The notes under the pieces are model-generated. The model was given only the letters and a program-made list of their open reading frames with translations. It did not search any database and had not been told where the DNA came from. Of a stretch of 64,000 bases of DNA, positions 8,928 to 17,034 are shown in pieces. Numbering within the stretch: position 1 is the stretch's first letter; each line of letters starts with the position of its first letter. The position numbers and the translations under genes are program-made. This stretch comes from Pediococcus cellicola (GTDB lineage: Bacteria > Bacillota > Bacilli > Lactobacillales > Lactobacillaceae): assembly GCF_001438655.1 (NCBI RefSeq), contig NZ_JQBR01000002.1, positions 30,057 through 94,056 of the forward strand, in the 5' to 3' direction.

Positions 8928-10299
8928 TCGTACTCTCTTTGTCGCTTAATCCGTATACAGTTTTTTTAGTAACTCTGTATAACCACCAAATAATCAACCC
9001 AATTACAGGGATCAGGATTAAAGCAATAGGACTTAATTCAAATATTTTAACGAGCCAAAACCGCAGTGGATTTCCACCATCCAAAAAACTTGTTACAGAT
9101 GTACTTTTGGCTCCTGCATAGTTTACATTTCGCGCCATTTTAGTAATAACTCCAGCTAAGTTTGAAGAAATATATAAATCTCCAATTATACATGGAATAC
9201 CAATAATCACCGAACGAAAAATATCACCATGATTAGCAAGAACAATCATTGATACAAAAACCGCGAGATTTGCCAAATCAGCTAAAGGAAGCGTACCATT
9301 ACCCGGCAAAACAAATGCCAATCCAACTGCAATCGGAGTTAAGAGTAACCCTGTAGAAATTACTGCGGGATTACCAATTGCAACCGCAATATCTAAACCA
9401 ATGTACAAATCTCCACTGTTTTTTATATGCTTATTGAGCCACCCTTTGACGGCTTCGGAGATTGGAATAAGTCCTTCCATCAAAATACGCACCATACGAG
9501 GAAGGATAAACATAACAGCACCCATGTTAACACCAATGCTTAAAATTTTATTGACTGGATAACCCGCAAGAATTCCCAATAGAAGGCCAAGGATAGTACC
9601 AACCATCAAGGGTTCACCCATAATACCAAAACGTTTTTGAATGCTTTCTGGGTTAATATGAATTTTATTCAAACCTGGAATGTGATCAAAAATCAAATTG
9701 CCCAATAGACCGATCGGCCAAAATGTGATTGAGGAAACTGTTGGCAAAGAAATCCCGGTCAGTCCAAAGTACTTTTCCCCAAGAGGAGCTGCCCAGTCAG
9801 CCATTTTAAAGACAATTACCGTAATTATTGCGGAAGCTAAAATTCCTAGCCAAAAGCTACCCGTCACGTAATAGACAAGGGTTCCCGCAAGAGCAAAATG
9901 CCAGTAATTCCACAAATCCACATCGACTGTTTTGGTCCACTTAAATGCAAGCATAATGACGTTAATAACAATAGTCATAATAATAACAAACGGTGCAAGC
10001 GGAAGCCCCCAAGTAATTGCAGATAGTGCTGGCCAACCTAGATCAGCATGTGGCAAGTTAATGCCTATGTGTGCAACCATTGCTTTTGCGGCCGGTCCGA
10101 CGTTATCTGATAAGATGGTCATAACAGCGTTAATACCTACAAAACCCACCCCTACAGTTAAAGAAGAACGAAGCGCTTTGGAAGCTTTCATCCGGAAACA
10201 TAACGATAATACAAAAAGAAATAGTGGTAACATAACGGTTGCGCCAAGTCCGAGTACGTACTGAACGCCTCCGTTAAGAGTGTTTGCTAAACCTGTCAT
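8911..10299 (-). CDS. PTS galactitol-family transporter subunit IIC
   Basis: 462 residues with about 10-12 hydrophobic segments. The N-terminus (NTLNGGVQYVLGLGATVMLPLFLFVL) and the central GEPLMVGTILG / PRMVRILMEGLIPISEA block are characteristic of the galactitol (GatC/SgcC) class of IIC permeases, as are NPAVISTGLLLTP and PGNGTLPLADLANLAVF near the C-terminus. It forms the membrane channel that passes substrate during phosphorylation by IIB. It lies 13 bases after the IIB gene and overlaps the kinase gene. The substrate of this class covers galactitol, pentitols, tagatose and related compounds; which one applies here is open. Confidence 0.9.
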   Translation of the reverse strand: MTGLANTLNGGVQYVLGLGATVMLPLFLFVLSLCFRMKASKALRSSLTVGVGFVGINAVMTILSDNVGPAAKAMVAHIGINLPHADLGWPALSAITWGLPLAPFVIIMTIVINVIMLAFKWTKTVDVDLWNYWHFALAGTLVYYVTGSFWLGILASAIITVIVFKMADWAAPLGEKYFGLTGISLPTVSSITFWPIGLLGNLIFDHIPGLNKIHINPESIQKRFGIMGEPLMVGTILGLLLGILAGYPVNKILSIGVNMGAVMFILPRMVRILMEGLIPISEAVKGWLNKHIKNSGDLYIGLDIAVAIGNPAVISTGLLLTPIAVGLAFVLPGNGTLPLADLANLAVFVSMIVLANHGDIFRSVIIGIPCIIGDLYISSNLAGVITKMARNVNYAGAKSTSVTSFLDGGNPLRFWLVKIFELSPIALILIPVIGLIIWWLYRVTKKTVYGLSDKESTNESDN

Positions 10300-10312
10300 T
10301 TACTTCACCCCC

Positions 10313-10606
10313 TCACTTTTCAATCTCCTTCTTAATATCATCTAATACTTTGTCAGCCCCAATACCTGTAATCAACGGCAACGCACGAATTACGGGTATT
10401 CCTGTCTCGTACGGAACTTCAGTCGTTGCCACAATCAAGTCAGCATCGTTTTTGTCATACTCTGGTAAAGATGCAACATTTGTTTGAACATAATCTGCAT
10501 CTAATCCATTTTCGTGCAAAAAATCCATTGTCTTTTCCGCCACAACTGTTGAAGTGGCAATTCCCGTAGCACAAACAAACAAGATGTTTTTTTTATTGTT
10601 AGCCAT
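10313..10606 (-). CDS. PTS galactitol-type IIB component
   Basis: 97 residues. The phosphorylation site loop CATGIATSTVVAEK near residue 12 carries the active Cys at the start of the P-loop, as in GatB-type IIB proteins. The rest has the alternating beta/alpha pattern of this small fold (ADLIVATTEV, then PVIRALPLITGIG). It takes phosphate from IIA and passes it to the substrate on IIC. It starts one base into the stop of the IIA gene, showing translational coupling. Length fits GatB (about 94). Confidence 0.92.
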   Translation of the reverse strand: MANNKKNILFVCATGIATSTVVAEKTMDFLHENGLDADYVQTNVASLPEYDKNDADLIVATTEVPYETGIPVIRALPLITGIGADKVLDDIKKEIEK

Positions 10607-11088
10607 TATAATTCCTCCAGAATTGCTTTTCTTACTTGTCTCGTAATTTCGTCATTAGACGCTAATGCAAAACTCTGTAACAAATCTTGATCTTGGACAA
10701 CGGACATGATGCGCTTTAAAATGTTTAATTGCTTATTAGACTGTGCTAACGAAAGGAGAAAAATAATTGAAATTTCTACTTTTTCATTGGTTGTTCCCAT
10801 TACCGTCATTTCAATTGGTTTCTTTAAAACCGCAACTGATACCGCATTATTAATTACATATTTCGGATCTGTATGAGGAATCGCAACACCTACGGGATTA
10901 GTTGGTAACCCAGTAGGAAATTTGATTTCTCGATCCTTGACAGCTTGGGGATACTCTTTAGTCACTAATTTCTTGTCTAATAAGTTTTTTGACAACTCAT
11001 CAATAATCTGTCCAAAATTAAATCCGTCATCGATATGCTTCACAAAAGATACATCAAACGAAATAGAATTCACCTTTTTTTCGTGCAT
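10606..11088 (-). CDS. PTS IIA component, fructose/galactitol type
   Basis: 160 residues. The IIA-Fru/Mtl/Gat superfamily motif PTNPVGVAIPHTDP (about residues 74-87) carries the phospho-accepting His. The C-terminal half includes the conserved SISIIFLLSLA-like block (EISIIFLLSLAQ). It accepts phosphate from HPr in the cytoplasm and donates it to IIB. It lies between the aldolase gene (17 bases upstream) and IIB (1-base overlap) in the same operon. As a separate polypeptide it matches the GatA arrangement. Confidence 0.92.
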   Translation of the reverse strand: MHEKKVNSISFDVSFVKHIDDGFNFGQIIDELSKNLLDKKLVTKEYPQAVKDREIKFPTGLPTNPVGVAIPHTDPKYVINNAVSVAVLKKPIEMTVMGTTNEKVEISIIFLLSLAQSNKQLNILKRIMSVVQDQDLLQSFALASNDEITRQVRKAILEEL

Positions 11089-11104
11089 GATCTGAACACC
11101 TTCC

Positions 11105-11959
11105 TTATTTAACTTTTGTCAGAGAGTTTTGATTCATCACCTGGATTTTTTTATAAACTACTTCTTCAACTGCTTTCTCAGCGTCTAAACAAACATTTAC
11201 TAAATCAAATCTATTAGGTTCTTGTTGATAATCTTTCCCAGCAGCCTTGATATACGCTGTACGTAAATCGCTTGCCACATTTATTTTAATAACTCCATTG
11301 TCTACCATTTGAGCAATTTGCTCGTCTGGAATACCTGAAGCTCCATGAAGTACTAGTGGAACAGGACAAACTTCTTGGATCTTCTTTAATAATGGAAAAT
11401 CAATATTGGGATCCAAATTAAGGCCATGAACATTGCCAACAGCAACTGCTAGAAGATCCACACCTGTTCGCGAAATAAAATCTACAACTTGTGTTGGATC
11501 TGTCTTACCATTACCTTCAGTGACATCATCATCTTCTTTACCAGCAATTGCGCCTAATTCAGCTTCTACAGGGATACCATAGCCCTTAGCATATTGAACT
11601 GCCTCAAAAGTATGTTGTACATTCTCATCATAGTCATACTTAGCGTTATCAGTCATTACTGAACCAAATCCCGCTTGGGCAGCAGAACGAACTGCTTCAA
11701 ATGACTTTCCATGGTCTAAATGCAACGTTACAGGCGTATCCATTGTTTTAGCCTTGCGAGCAACCATATCGTAAATATAGTCGTATCCTGAAACCGGAAT
11801 ATTTGTCGGAGCAATTTGGATAAATGCTGGGATACCACTCTTTTCAACTGCATCTAAAATACCAATTGTTGTTTCCAAATTTGTAGTGTTAAATGCACCT
11901 GCAACAACGTGACGTTCTTTTATAATATTAATGAGATCAAAACCATTTATTAGTGGCAT
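11105..11959 (-). CDS. Class II ketose-bisphosphate aldolase (tagatose/fructose-bisphosphate type)
   Basis: 284 residues, the GatY/KbaY/FbaA length. The zinc ligands are visible: HLDHGKSFE (first His pair, about 80-88), Glu in AELGAIAGKEDD (about 131-142), His in VAVGNVHG (about 173-180) and His in LVLHGASGIP (about 202-211). The catalytic Asp of LDHG is present. Family members split tagatose- or fructose-1,6-bisphosphate, or related ketose-1-phosphates, into DHAP and an aldehyde. Because it sits first in the PTS operon after the regulator, it probably cleaves the phosphorylated product of this transporter rather than serving glycolysis. Confidence 0.92.
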   Translation of the reverse strand: MPLINGFDLINIIKERHVVAGAFNTTNLETTIGILDAVEKSGIPAFIQIAPTNIPVSGYDYIYDMVARKAKTMDTPVTLHLDHGKSFEAVRSAAQAGFGSVMTDNAKYDYDENVQHTFEAVQYAKGYGIPVEAELGAIAGKEDDDVTEGNGKTDPTQVVDFISRTGVDLLAVAVGNVHGLNLDPNIDFPLLKKIQEVCPVPLVLHGASGIPDEQIAQMVDNGVIKINVASDLRTAYIKAAGKDYQQEPNRFDLVNVCLDAEKAVEEVVYKKIQVMNQNSLTKVK

Positions 11960-11973
11960 AAATTAAATTCCTC

Positions 11974-12720
11974 CTAATTTCCCCTACGTTGTAACGTAGT
12001 TGTTAAAAAATATTTATTAGCTTTAAGCCACACCGACCCATATTCTATCGGCTTATGATTTGGCATAAACACAGTTTGCTGTACTTTAAGTATCGGCGAA
12101 GACGCAGGTAAATTCAGGAGATCTCCCCTTTTGTTTCCAACTGTGAGTGCCTCATAGGTACTCATTGCAGAATCAATTGATTTACCTGTGATACCCTCTA
12201 TTTCTGCAAACAAACTTACATTGTTAAAATTCTTTTTTTGTATACCGGGACAGATATTAATGTTTACACGATTTTCAATCAACATTACCTTTTCTCCTCG
12301 AACAGATCTTAACCGCTCGAGATACAAAAACTTGTCTCCAATTGAAATATTTAGATGCTCGGCAATTTCTTTGTTTGCTGATAGTAAATCCTGCCTAATA
12401 ACTTGTGTATCATAATTCAAATGCTGCATGTCAAGCGTTTCAGCAAAGGAATATAACTTTCCTCCTAATGGGTAAGCAACGTCAGGATTCGTAACAAATG
12501 TTCCCTTTCCATGAATCTTGGTTAATCTGCCTTCTTTTATCAGGACATCGAGAGCCTTTCTAACTGTTCCTCGACTTACTTTTAATGTCATACAAAGTTT
12601 GGGCTCTGAATCGATTTGATCTCCGTCTTGCAAATCACCATTGTACATTTTATCCCGCAATTCATTTGCTATTTGTGCATAAACGGGAATCATTGATTGC
12701 TTATTGATTGAAAATTGCAT
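11974..12720 (-). CDS. GntR-family regulator with UTRA ligand-binding domain
   Basis: ATG 12720 is chosen because GAGGTGG lies 5 bases before it and the protein then begins like other GntR proteins (MQFSINKQSMIPVYAQIANELRD split over residues 1-23); an upstream start would add 33 non-family residues. 248 residues. The N-terminal winged helix (about 10-75) has DGDQIDSEPKLC and KVSRGTVRKALDVLIKEG with the recognition helix, followed by GKGTFV. The C-terminal UTRA domain (about 90-240) binds a sugar phosphate in relatives. First gene of the PTS operon, so autoregulation by the pathway intermediate is likely. Confidence 0.92.
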   Translation of the reverse strand: MQFSINKQSMIPVYAQIANELRDKMYNGDLQDGDQIDSEPKLCMTLKVSRGTVRKALDVLIKEGRLTKIHGKGTFVTNPDVAYPLGGKLYSFAETLDMQHLNYDTQVIRQDLLSANKEIAEHLNISIGDKFLYLERLRSVRGEKVMLIENRVNINICPGIQKKNFNNVSLFAEIEGITGKSIDSAMSTYEALTVGNKRGDLLNLPASSPILKVQQTVFMPNHKPIEYGSVWLKANKYFLTTTLQRRGN

Positions 12721-12763
12721 TTGCACCACCTCAGTATATGGACAACTAAATACATGTGTGTAA

Positions 12764-12780
12764 CACAGGGTACCTCTGTG
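12764..12780. promoter_or_regulatory. Candidate GntR operator
   Basis: Imperfect 17-base palindrome with CACAG and CTGTG arms around GGTACCT, located 44-60 bases before the regulator start in the divergent intergenic region. Proposed from position and symmetry only. Confidence 0.4.
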
Positions 12781-12902
12781 AACAAATTCAATTATGAAGC
12801 GCTTTCTTTGATGTTGCAACCGCTTTTCCGGCTAAAAGAAAATATCTTGTACACATATTTATATATCTATACACACAATATGGAACTATTTACTTTTTTA
12901 TC

Positions 12903-12931
12903 TTGACTCAATAACAAATAGATAATATATT
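12903..12931 (+). promoter_or_regulatory. Promoter of the HAD phosphatase gene
   Basis: TTGACT (12903-12908), 17-base spacer, TATATT (12926-12931), 34 bases before the chosen ATG. Confidence 0.75.
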
Positions 12932-12965
12932 TACTTAAATGACTATTAGTTTGGAAGCGATTTTT

Positions 12966-13751
12966 ATGAAAAAATATAAAGCAGCAGTCTTCTTTGATTT
13001 AGACAAAACGTTACTGAGCCCTCAAAAACATGTGTACAAAGAGAATATAGAGGCTATCAATAAGCTCAAAAATAATGGGATTCTTCCAGTCATCAGTACT
13101 GGGAAAAATCAATATGAACTTAATGAGATCATCAAAGAGAGCGGTATTAAGACAATTGTGGGATCAAATGGTGCCGACTTATTTATTGGCAATAGCCATC
13201 TCTATCAAGTACCAATATCTACAGAAATTTTAGAGAATATTTCATTGGAAGCATACAGAGACAATATTGCTTTGGCCTACCATAGTTCAGCTGGCGTGGC
13301 AGTTTCACTTAACAATAAATATACGAAATCTTTGTTCACTGAAATGCATCGGCCAATACCTCCCGTTATTCCAGAATATTATTACACTCATAAAATACTT
13401 ATGTTGCTTGTTTTCATTCCTGCATCAAACAATCTTCTCGAGTTAAAGTATCGCAAGAAGTTTATTAACCTCAATTTTATGAGAAATTCTAAAGTCACAA
13501 TTGATACCGTTGCACAAAAAATATCCAAAGCATACGGTATAAAAAAATTACTTTCATTACCCGAACTGTCAGGAATTCACACATTTGCATTTGGAGACGG
13601 AGACAACGATATTAGTATGCTCAAAAGTGTTGACACCGGCATCGCTATGGGTAATTCATCAACCAATGTAACAAAAGTAGCTGATTATATGACTGACGAC
13701 TACCGATCAAATGGTATTCCTAAAGCTCTTTCGCATTTTAATTTAATATAA
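12966..13751 (+). CDS. HAD hydrolase, Cof-type phosphatase
   Basis: ATG 12966 follows GGAAGCG by 8 bases; a start nine codons earlier has no such site. 261 residues. HAD motif I FFDLDKTLL (about residues 9-17) with both Asp residues, motif II STGK (about 42-45), and motif IV FGDGDNDISML (about 213-223) are present; the size and the C2 cap between them match the Cof/YidA group. Such enzymes dephosphorylate sugar phosphates or similar metabolites in the cytoplasm. It diverges from the PTS operon and shares its control region, so it may clear a toxic phosphorylated intermediate of that pathway; that is an inference from position. Confidence 0.87.
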   Translation: MKKYKAAVFFDLDKTLLSPQKHVYKENIEAINKLKNNGILPVISTGKNQYELNEIIKESGIKTIVGSNGADLFIGNSHLYQVPISTEILENISLEAYRDNIALAYHSSAGVAVSLNNKYTKSLFTEMHRPIPPVIPEYYYTHKILMLLVFIPASNNLLELKYRKKFINLNFMRNSKVTIDTVAQKISKAYGIKKLLSLPELSGIHTFAFGDGDNDISMLKSVDTGIAMGNSSTNVTKVADYMTDDYRSNGIPKALSHFNLI

Positions 13752-14091
13752 AAATCATCCTTTAGAGTCAAATCCACTTTAGAAACATCATACAAATGCA
13801 AGGGCCCTTAAAATTAATCCGATCAGAAAAACTCAATTTACAACCAGGTTTTGCCAAATGCATTTTAAAGAGCTAAATCTTAGTCGCCCATTCAGCTTGA
13901 AAAACAAAAAGACCTGTTTCTTTATGGATATTAGAAACAGGTCTTTTCATCTTGAAAGTATTTATTTTTATCTAATACGTCGTATTACATTGTAAACAAA
14001 CAGAGAAAAATGTACTCTTCATAATCATACATTGCACTTATTACTCATTTATAAACTAATGTGCTTCGTATTGGAACCTCTTTTTCAGTAA
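13752..14091. other. Intergenic region, 340 bases
   Basis: Apart from the terminator at 13908-13946 I see no gene, repeat or conserved RNA here. It contains the short palindrome AAGGGCCCTT near 13800, which may be chance. Confidence 0.6.
13908..13946. terminator. Rho-independent terminator
   Basis: 14-base arms AAAGACCTGTTTCT (13908-13921) and its complement (13933-13946) around an 11-base loop, with A- and T-rich flanks; between two convergent genes. Confidence 0.85.
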
Positions 14092-14490
14092 TTACATTGC
14101 CATCCACGCCGCCGACAAAATGTTGCCATCTGGATCTTTGACTTCCAATTCATACATCTGTTCTTCAGGCATTCCTAGTTCAACGTGATAAAAATCGCCG
14201 CCGTTTTCTTTAGCAGTTTGGGCAAACTTTTTCACTTCTTCAATACTATCCATACTCAACGCGGTCATCGAACCACTAACTTCTTGCGTGTTCGCCACTA
14301 GTTGACAACTTAAAAATTGTTGGTAGAAATCGTGTGTTAACAACATAATCCAAATATTGTCATCCCACATCATTCCCGCACCATTTTCGTCAGAGTAATC
14401 CATATTTTGCTTAAACCCAATTGCTTCGTAAAACTTAATGGAACGCTGCATATCAGTGACCGGTAAATTAATAAATACCATTTTTGCCAT
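14092..14490 (-). CDS. VOC (glyoxalase/bleomycin-resistance fold) protein
   Basis: ATG 14490 is preceded by GGGAGGATAAAGCA and gives 132 residues, beginning MAKMVFINLPVTDMQRSI; an in-frame start 21 codons upstream lacks a site. The pattern VTDMQRSIKFYEAIGF at the start and ELEVKDPDGNILSAAWM at the end defines the VOC fold of two beta-alpha-beta-beta-beta units; the C-terminal metal Glu/Asp region is present (YELEVKDPDGN), but the N-terminal His ligand common in glyoxalases is replaced (FINLPV). This fits the PhnB-like or lactoylglutathione-lyase-like group, often of unknown substrate. Single gene, minus strand. Confidence 0.85.
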   Translation of the reverse strand: MAKMVFINLPVTDMQRSIKFYEAIGFKQNMDYSDENGAGMMWDDNIWIMLLTHDFYQQFLSCQLVANTQEVSGSMTALSMDSIEEVKKFAQTAKENGGDFYHVELGMPEEQMYELEVKDPDGNILSAAWMAM

Positions 14491-14623
14491 TGCTTTATCC
14501 TCCCAGGAAGGTTCATCGTAAGTCCGCATTTTCGCTTTGGTTATAAAAACCATAAATTATTTCCTTATAGCGTCATTATGACATAACCTAAAAACGCAGG
14601 CAAAGAAAGTGCCCAGCGACCAC

Positions 14624-14911
14624 TTATTGCACTCGAAGCGTCACATAAACCCAATCGCCAATCTTTTTATTAACTTTTTGGCGAATATCTTTGCGAATCC
14701 CCAAAATGTAGCAGACGTTTCCTTCTTTATCTTTGACGCCCATGTTGACAACACTACCATCATAAGGTTCCCCGTCAAAGGTGGCATGTACCCTTATTCT
14801 ACCTTTATCGAAAAGCTCACGAATATCATACGGAAAAATAACATACGCACCTCCTTTTCCCACTTCCGAAGGCTGAATTTGCACGTTAAACTCAAAAATT
14901 TTAGGTACCAT
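14624..14911 (-). CDS. DUF1905 domain protein
   Basis: 95 residues, small all-beta protein. The pattern FEFNVQIQPSEVGKGGAYVIFPYDIRELF, then GRIRVHATFDGEPYDGSVVNMG, then GIRKDIRQKVNKKIGDWVYVTL (each read in pieces) is that of the DUF1905 family, a beta-barrel of about 90 residues sometimes fused to a YdeI-like domain. The conserved GxxRxxRxxxxKxxGDxV motif is visible as GIRKDIRQKVNKKIGDWV. Biochemical function is unknown. A GGGGAAGAAAAC stretch with poor match to a ribosome site precedes the ATG. It is followed by nothing on the same strand until the VOC gene. Confidence 0.8.
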   Translation of the reverse strand: MVPKIFEFNVQIQPSEVGKGGAYVIFPYDIRELFDKGRIRVHATFDGEPYDGSVVNMGVKDKEGNVCYILGIRKDIRQKVNKKIGDWVYVTLRVQ

Positions 14912-14935
14912 TTTGTTTTCTTCCCCTTAAATTTT

Positions 14936-15480
14936 TTAATTTACATTACTTAAAGCGATTTGACCGTCACTCAGACTCACTTCTTTAATTTGAGTACGCT
15001 GAGATATCGCCATCTTCGTCAATTTATCCACTTGATCAGTTAAGGATGCAATATAGCGGTGACCACTTTGACTAGTCAAACTATTTGCTACATAATTATT
15101 TGCCGCTTGCTTGTCTAATTGGTCAAACACGTTGAGTACGTCTGCCGGTAAGTCACTCGTTTCAGTCTTTTTTGTAAGTTTTTCATGGGTCTTTAGTGAG
15201 CCATTTCCGATTTGAACCAGTTTGTGGGTATTCACAAACAAATAAATGTAACTGCCATCGCTGCCGGCCTGTGTCGTCGCTTTAGGCATTGCGTATTCTT
15301 GACTTAGTGTTTGCGTTTGGGCATAAGTAAATGAGGCAAAAGGCGATGAACTATTGGGTCCAATTGAAGTCAATGTAGCCTTAGGACGCGAACAAACTAA
15401 TTTTCGTGTATCATCACTTAAGGACTATCTTAACTTAGTAACTGGGCTCTGTTGTGACCCACAAGCACTTAAAACTGCAG
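14936..15480 (-). pseudogene. Decayed lipoprotein gene
   Basis: The long part (14936-15373) encodes a soluble protein of unknown family (YIYLFVNTHKLVQIGNG, then DQLDKQAANNYVANSL) but has only a TTG to start from and no ribosome site. Reading the same frame upstream gives KLVCSRPKAT and SLSDDTR, then an in-frame TAG (about 15425), then LSACGSQQSPVTKLR, which contains a clear lipobox (LSAC, Cys at about 15460). Four codons further up is a TAA, and no hydrophobic signal core or start codon exists. So an ancestral lipoprotein has lost its signal peptide and gained a nonsense codon. The family is not recognised. Confidence 0.75.
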
Positions 15481-15616
15481 TGTCACCTTTTTAGAATTTA
15501 CCTTGTTTAAGACCACAAACAGTGATTGCTTAATCCTTGGCGACTGCTTAAAATTAAACCAGCTTGTGATTCTAGATTTTTTCAAAATTGAACTTTATTA
15601 GGAGGACACGATACAG

Positions 15617-16269
15617 TTGTTTAATCACAAAAAAGCCGTCTTCTTTGATCTGGACGGATTATTAGTGGATACTGAGAAACTTTATTTTGAAACCCGGCGT
15701 GATGTCTTAGCTAAATACGGGTTTACCTTTAGTAAAACCGATCACATGACCTACATTGCAAAAGGATTTCCTGTCACCATTCAAAAGTTAACGAAGTTGG
15801 TCGGTGACGCCATTTTAGGAAACCAAATTTTTAATGAAGCCATGGTGCTTTATCAACAGCGGTTAAAAAAAGGGGACGTGCAAGTCAAATCCGGCGCAGT
15901 TGAATTGCTCACTTTCTTAAATCGAACGCACACAAGATGCTATGCGACATCTTCGACCGCAAAGACCACCCTTCTTCAAACCGTGGAAACAATCGGAGTG
16001 CAAATTTCTTTACCGATTTCATTAGTGGCGATGAAGTGAAACACAACAAACCAGCGCCGGATATTTACTTGTACGCCCTTCAGCAAGCACAAATCACCCC
16101 AAAACAGGCCGTGGTTTTTGAAGATGCAACTACGGGCTTGTTGGCAGCAACAGGCGCCGGTATCGACACAGTTCTTGTACCAGACTGGGTAACACCCGAA
16201 CCCAGCATGCGTCAAAAGGCCACTCTTGTTTTATCCGATCTTGCAAAAGCAATTCCGCTATTTCAATGA
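15617..16269 (+). pseudogene. Frameshifted HAD hydrolase (beta-phosphoglucomutase-like)
   Basis: The first frame (TTG 15617, site GGAGG) gives FFDLDGLLVDTEK (HAD motif I), a helical cap, and ATSSTAK (motif II) before running into SLVAMK and a stop at 16039. The second frame, overlapping it from 15937, restores the family: FTDFISGDEVKHNKPAPDIYLYAL (motif III Lys), FEDATTGLLAATGAG (motif IV), and a proper C-terminus at 16269. The join lies near 16000-16010 around CAAATTTCTTTA and needs a -1 shift. Without the second part there is no motif III or IV, so the enzyme is inactive as read. A sequencing error or programmed shift is possible but no slippery heptamer is obvious. Confidence 0.82.
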
Positions 16270-16290
16270 ACAAGACGTAAACCACGCCAA

Positions 16291-16326
16291 AGAGCTAAGA
16301 CCTTATTTTGATCTTAGCTTTTTTAC
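16291..16326. terminator. Rho-independent terminator
   Basis: AGCTAAGA (16293-16300) pairs with TCTTAGCT (16312-16319) and is followed by TTTTTT; just after the HAD pseudogene. Confidence 0.8.
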
Positions 16327-16349
16327 TGGCGGCTTGCAGTTACGTACTA

Positions 16350-16877
16350 TCAGCGATTTTTTCTTTTCAAATGAAGTTCTGCTAACTGGTCGTAGTGCGT
16401 CACGTCAATCAACTCTAATCGGCGTTCGTAATCACCTTCTGGAAATAAACGAATCCCTTTTCCTAATAATACCGGCGCAATTTGAATCCACCATTCATCA
16501 ATCAGATCCTCAGCCACTAAATCGGTGACAATCTGCCCACCACCCACAATCCAAATGTTGCCTCCAGATTGCGCTTGTAAGTGGCGTACTAAGTCCACTG
16601 GTGACTGGTTCATATAAGTGGCATCCCTTGTTTGCCCTTCTCGCGTTCTAGAAAGCACATAATTCGTTTTGTCGGGAAACAAAAGCTCATCGCCCATCGT
16701 ATTTTTTGTCACCTCATAAGTTTTTCGCCCCATAATAGTCGTATCAACCTGCTTAAAAAAATGATCCGAATTAGCTTTGTCTCCGCCCGCAGTGTCAAAT
16801 AACCATTGTAAATCATGCTGTGGAGTTGCTAAATATCCATCTAACGAAATTGCACCATAAAATTGAACTTGTCGCAT
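16350..16877 (-). CDS. RibD C-terminal / dihydrofolate-reductase-like family protein
   Basis: 175 residues. Starts FYGAISLDGYLATPQHDLQWL, the nucleotide-binding opening of the RibD-C / DHFR-like family (SLDGxxA), followed by TIMGRKTYEV (about 45-54), PDKTNYVLSR (about 69-78), and the NADPH loop NIWIVGGGQIVTDLV (about 105-119). The C-terminus DEWWIQIAPVLLGKGIRLFP completes the family pattern. Proteins of this kind (YyaP, YwjB) are assumed to be NADPH reductases, but neither the substrate nor a folate role is known. Single gene, minus strand, cytoplasmic. Confidence 0.87.
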   Translation of the reverse strand: MRQVQFYGAISLDGYLATPQHDLQWLFDTAGGDKANSDHFFKQVDTTIMGRKTYEVTKNTMGDELLFPDKTNYVLSRTREGQTRDATYMNQSPVDLVRHLQAQSGGNIWIVGGGQIVTDLVAEDLIDEWWIQIAPVLLGKGIRLFPEGDYERRLELIDVTHYDQLAELHLKRKNR

Positions 16878-17034
16878 TATGCATCCCTCCGATTTGTGGT
16901 TGTGATGCTTTTATTTTAAAGGATATCAACCGCATTTTCACTTTTAGTGTTCAACCAGTTGTAGATAGTTTTCCTTCTGTTTAACAAAGCATTCGTATTC
17001 ACCACGTATATAACTTTATTAGGGAGTTTTAACT

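Noticed and set aside
12814-12828. cre-like sequence TTGCAACCGCTTTTC in the PTS operon control region
   Set aside because: Matches the central part of the catabolite-responsive element but fails at the last two positions; too weak to annotate as a site, though catabolite control is plausible.
15990-16015. Programmed -1 frameshift in the HAD hydrolase gene
   Set aside because: No clear slippery heptamer or downstream stimulatory structure; a simple frameshift is more likely.
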